Source of the DNA: Romboutsia weinsteinii
GTDB lineage: Bacteria > Bacillota > Clostridia > Peptostreptococcales > Peptostreptococcaceae
Reading direction: 5' to 3'
DNA length: 35,015 nt
Assembly: GCF_002250835.2 (NCBI RefSeq)
Contig: NZ_NOJY02000033.1
Location: forward strand, 1 to 35,015
The stretch's first letter is position 1. Every line of letters begins with the position of its first letter. Made by a program: the position numbers and the translations under genes. The notes beneath the pieces were generated by a model. It was not told where the DNA came from. It worked only from the letters and a program-made list of their open reading frames with translations, and did no database searches. This document shows positions 34,622 to 35,015 of this stretch, piece after piece.

Positions 34622-34807
34622 ATGTTTCAAATGATAAATTGGATATGTTTAATATGTATAAGTTTTTTGGTAATAGAAGTAATGATAAATTTCTGCAAGG
34701 ATGTACTAAATATATATAATGGTGTGAATAGCGTATCTCGTACAAGTGTTGCAAAAACTAAGGTTAAAGCCAATGCTTATACATACGAAAATAAAATAGC
34801 AAAATAA
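34622..34807 (+). CDS. 61-residue small membrane protein
   Basis: A short protein with one N-terminal hydrophobic helix (INWICLICISFLVIEVMI, 5-22) and a polar basic tail (SRTSVAKTKVKANAYTYENK). A GGGGGAT site lies about 8 nt before the ATG. It stands alone between the lysS terminator and the rRNA promoters. The 200 bp upstream hold no other gene. I do not recognise the family; the good ribosome binding site supports a real gene. Confidence 0.6.
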   Translation: MFQMINWICLICISFLVIEVMINFCKDVLNIYNGVNSVSRTSVAKTKVKANAYTYENKIAK

Positions 34808-34831
34808 AATAAAAAAATAATAAAAAAAGTA

Positions 34832-34860
34832 TTGACCAGATTGAAATAAGATGGTAAAGT
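34832..34860 (+). promoter_or_regulatory. upstream rRNA-type promoter (P1)
   Basis: TTGACC (34832-34837), 17 bp, TAAAGT (34855-34860), preceded by an A-rich UP-like tract (34801-34829). A perfect 6-bp hairpin, TTGTCC with GGACAA (34866-34886), begins at about the first transcribed base. Confidence 0.65.
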
Positions 34861-34915
34861 ATTACTTGTCCTTAAGAAACGGACAAAAACGAAAACAAAA
34901 AAACAACGAAAAAAG

Positions 34916-34944
34916 TTGACAAAGCAAAAATGCTTTGATATACT
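34916..34944 (+). promoter_or_regulatory. downstream rRNA-type promoter (P2)
   Basis: A consensus TTGACA (34916-34921), 17 bp, TATACT (34939-34944), preceded by an A-rich tract. AAAGCA-AAAA-TGCTTT (34921-34936), a perfect dyad, overlaps the end of the -35 and most of the spacer. Confidence 0.75.
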
Positions 34945-34950
34945 AAAAAA

Positions 34951-35015
34951 GTTGAAATAAGAACTTTGAAAATTAAACAGTAGGTTAATTTATAGAATTT
35001 GAAACAACCAAACAA
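34951..35015 (+). other. rRNA operon leader with boxA-like element
   Basis: GAACTTTGAAAATTAAACAG (34961-34980) closely matches the boxA-type leader found ahead of Firmicutes 16S rRNA genes (compare TTCTTTGAAAACTAAACA in Bacillus). With two tandem strong promoters upstream, a 16S rRNA gene is expected just past the window's right edge. The 16S start itself is not seen. Confidence 0.75.

Noticed and set aside
1..35015. CRISPR array, prophage, insertion sequence, toxin-antitoxin or restriction system
   Set aside because: No repeat-spacer pattern, transposase, integrase, terminal repeats, methylase-nuclease pair or paired small toxin genes were found. Gene order is mostly that of a core chromosome.

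Overview
The window is a contiguous piece of a low-GC Firmicutes chromosome. It has AT-rich codon use, strong GGAGG-type ribosome binding sites, U-tailed hairpin terminators and several endospore genes (yabG, sipL, spoIIR, a SleB-like hydrolase). A SipL-type protein (DUF3794 plus LysM) followed by ispE, gntR, spoIIR, sleB, ddl, murI, tilS, ftsH, birA, coaX, dus, greA, lysS and an rRNA leader points to the Peptostreptococcaceae (Clostridioides, Romboutsia and Paraclostridium relatives). The species cannot be fixed from the sequence alone. No phage, transposon, CRISPR array or tRNA gene is visible.

Layout. 1-2514 is the 3' three quarters of carB. 2587-3318 (minus) is a DUF3298-like protein. 3632-6064 holds an RNA-modification pair (SAM methyltransferase, RluA-type pseudouridine synthase) followed by a MerR regulator. 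6065-6783 is a gene-poor stretch with two hairpins, an unlisted 46-codon membrane-peptide gene on the minus strand and a promoter with MerR-type geometry. That promoter faces a two-gene cassette: a PLP-dependent sulfur amino-acid enzyme (6784) and an MFS transporter (7984). 9425-11624 is a sodium symporter with two small unknown genes. 11700-13168 holds a UPF0489 protein, a SEC-C protein and a 53-codon gene. 13234 is an M19 dipeptidase that converges on psuG-psuK (minus), a pseudouridine catabolic operon with its own winged-helix regulator domain.

16449-24369 mixes sporulation genes (yabG, sipL, spoIIR, sleB) with housekeeping genes (veg, ispE, gntR, ddl, murI). 24445-34360 is mostly core: DUF1934, tilS-ftsH, birA, an ECF S component next to the type III pantothenate kinase coaX, dus, greA-lysS. 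After a strong terminator there is a small membrane-peptide gene, then tandem rRNA-type promoters and a boxA-like leader, so a 16S rRNA gene probably starts just past the right edge.

The main non-routine signals are the MerR-type operator facing the PLP enzyme/MFS cassette, a Phe in that enzyme where methionine gamma-lyases have their active-site Tyr, the paired operator at the psuK start, a structured leader before the predicted pantothenate transporter, and two small genes below usual ORF cut-offs. I see no clear defence island or other wholly new multi-gene system. The most accessory-looking part is 5200-13200.
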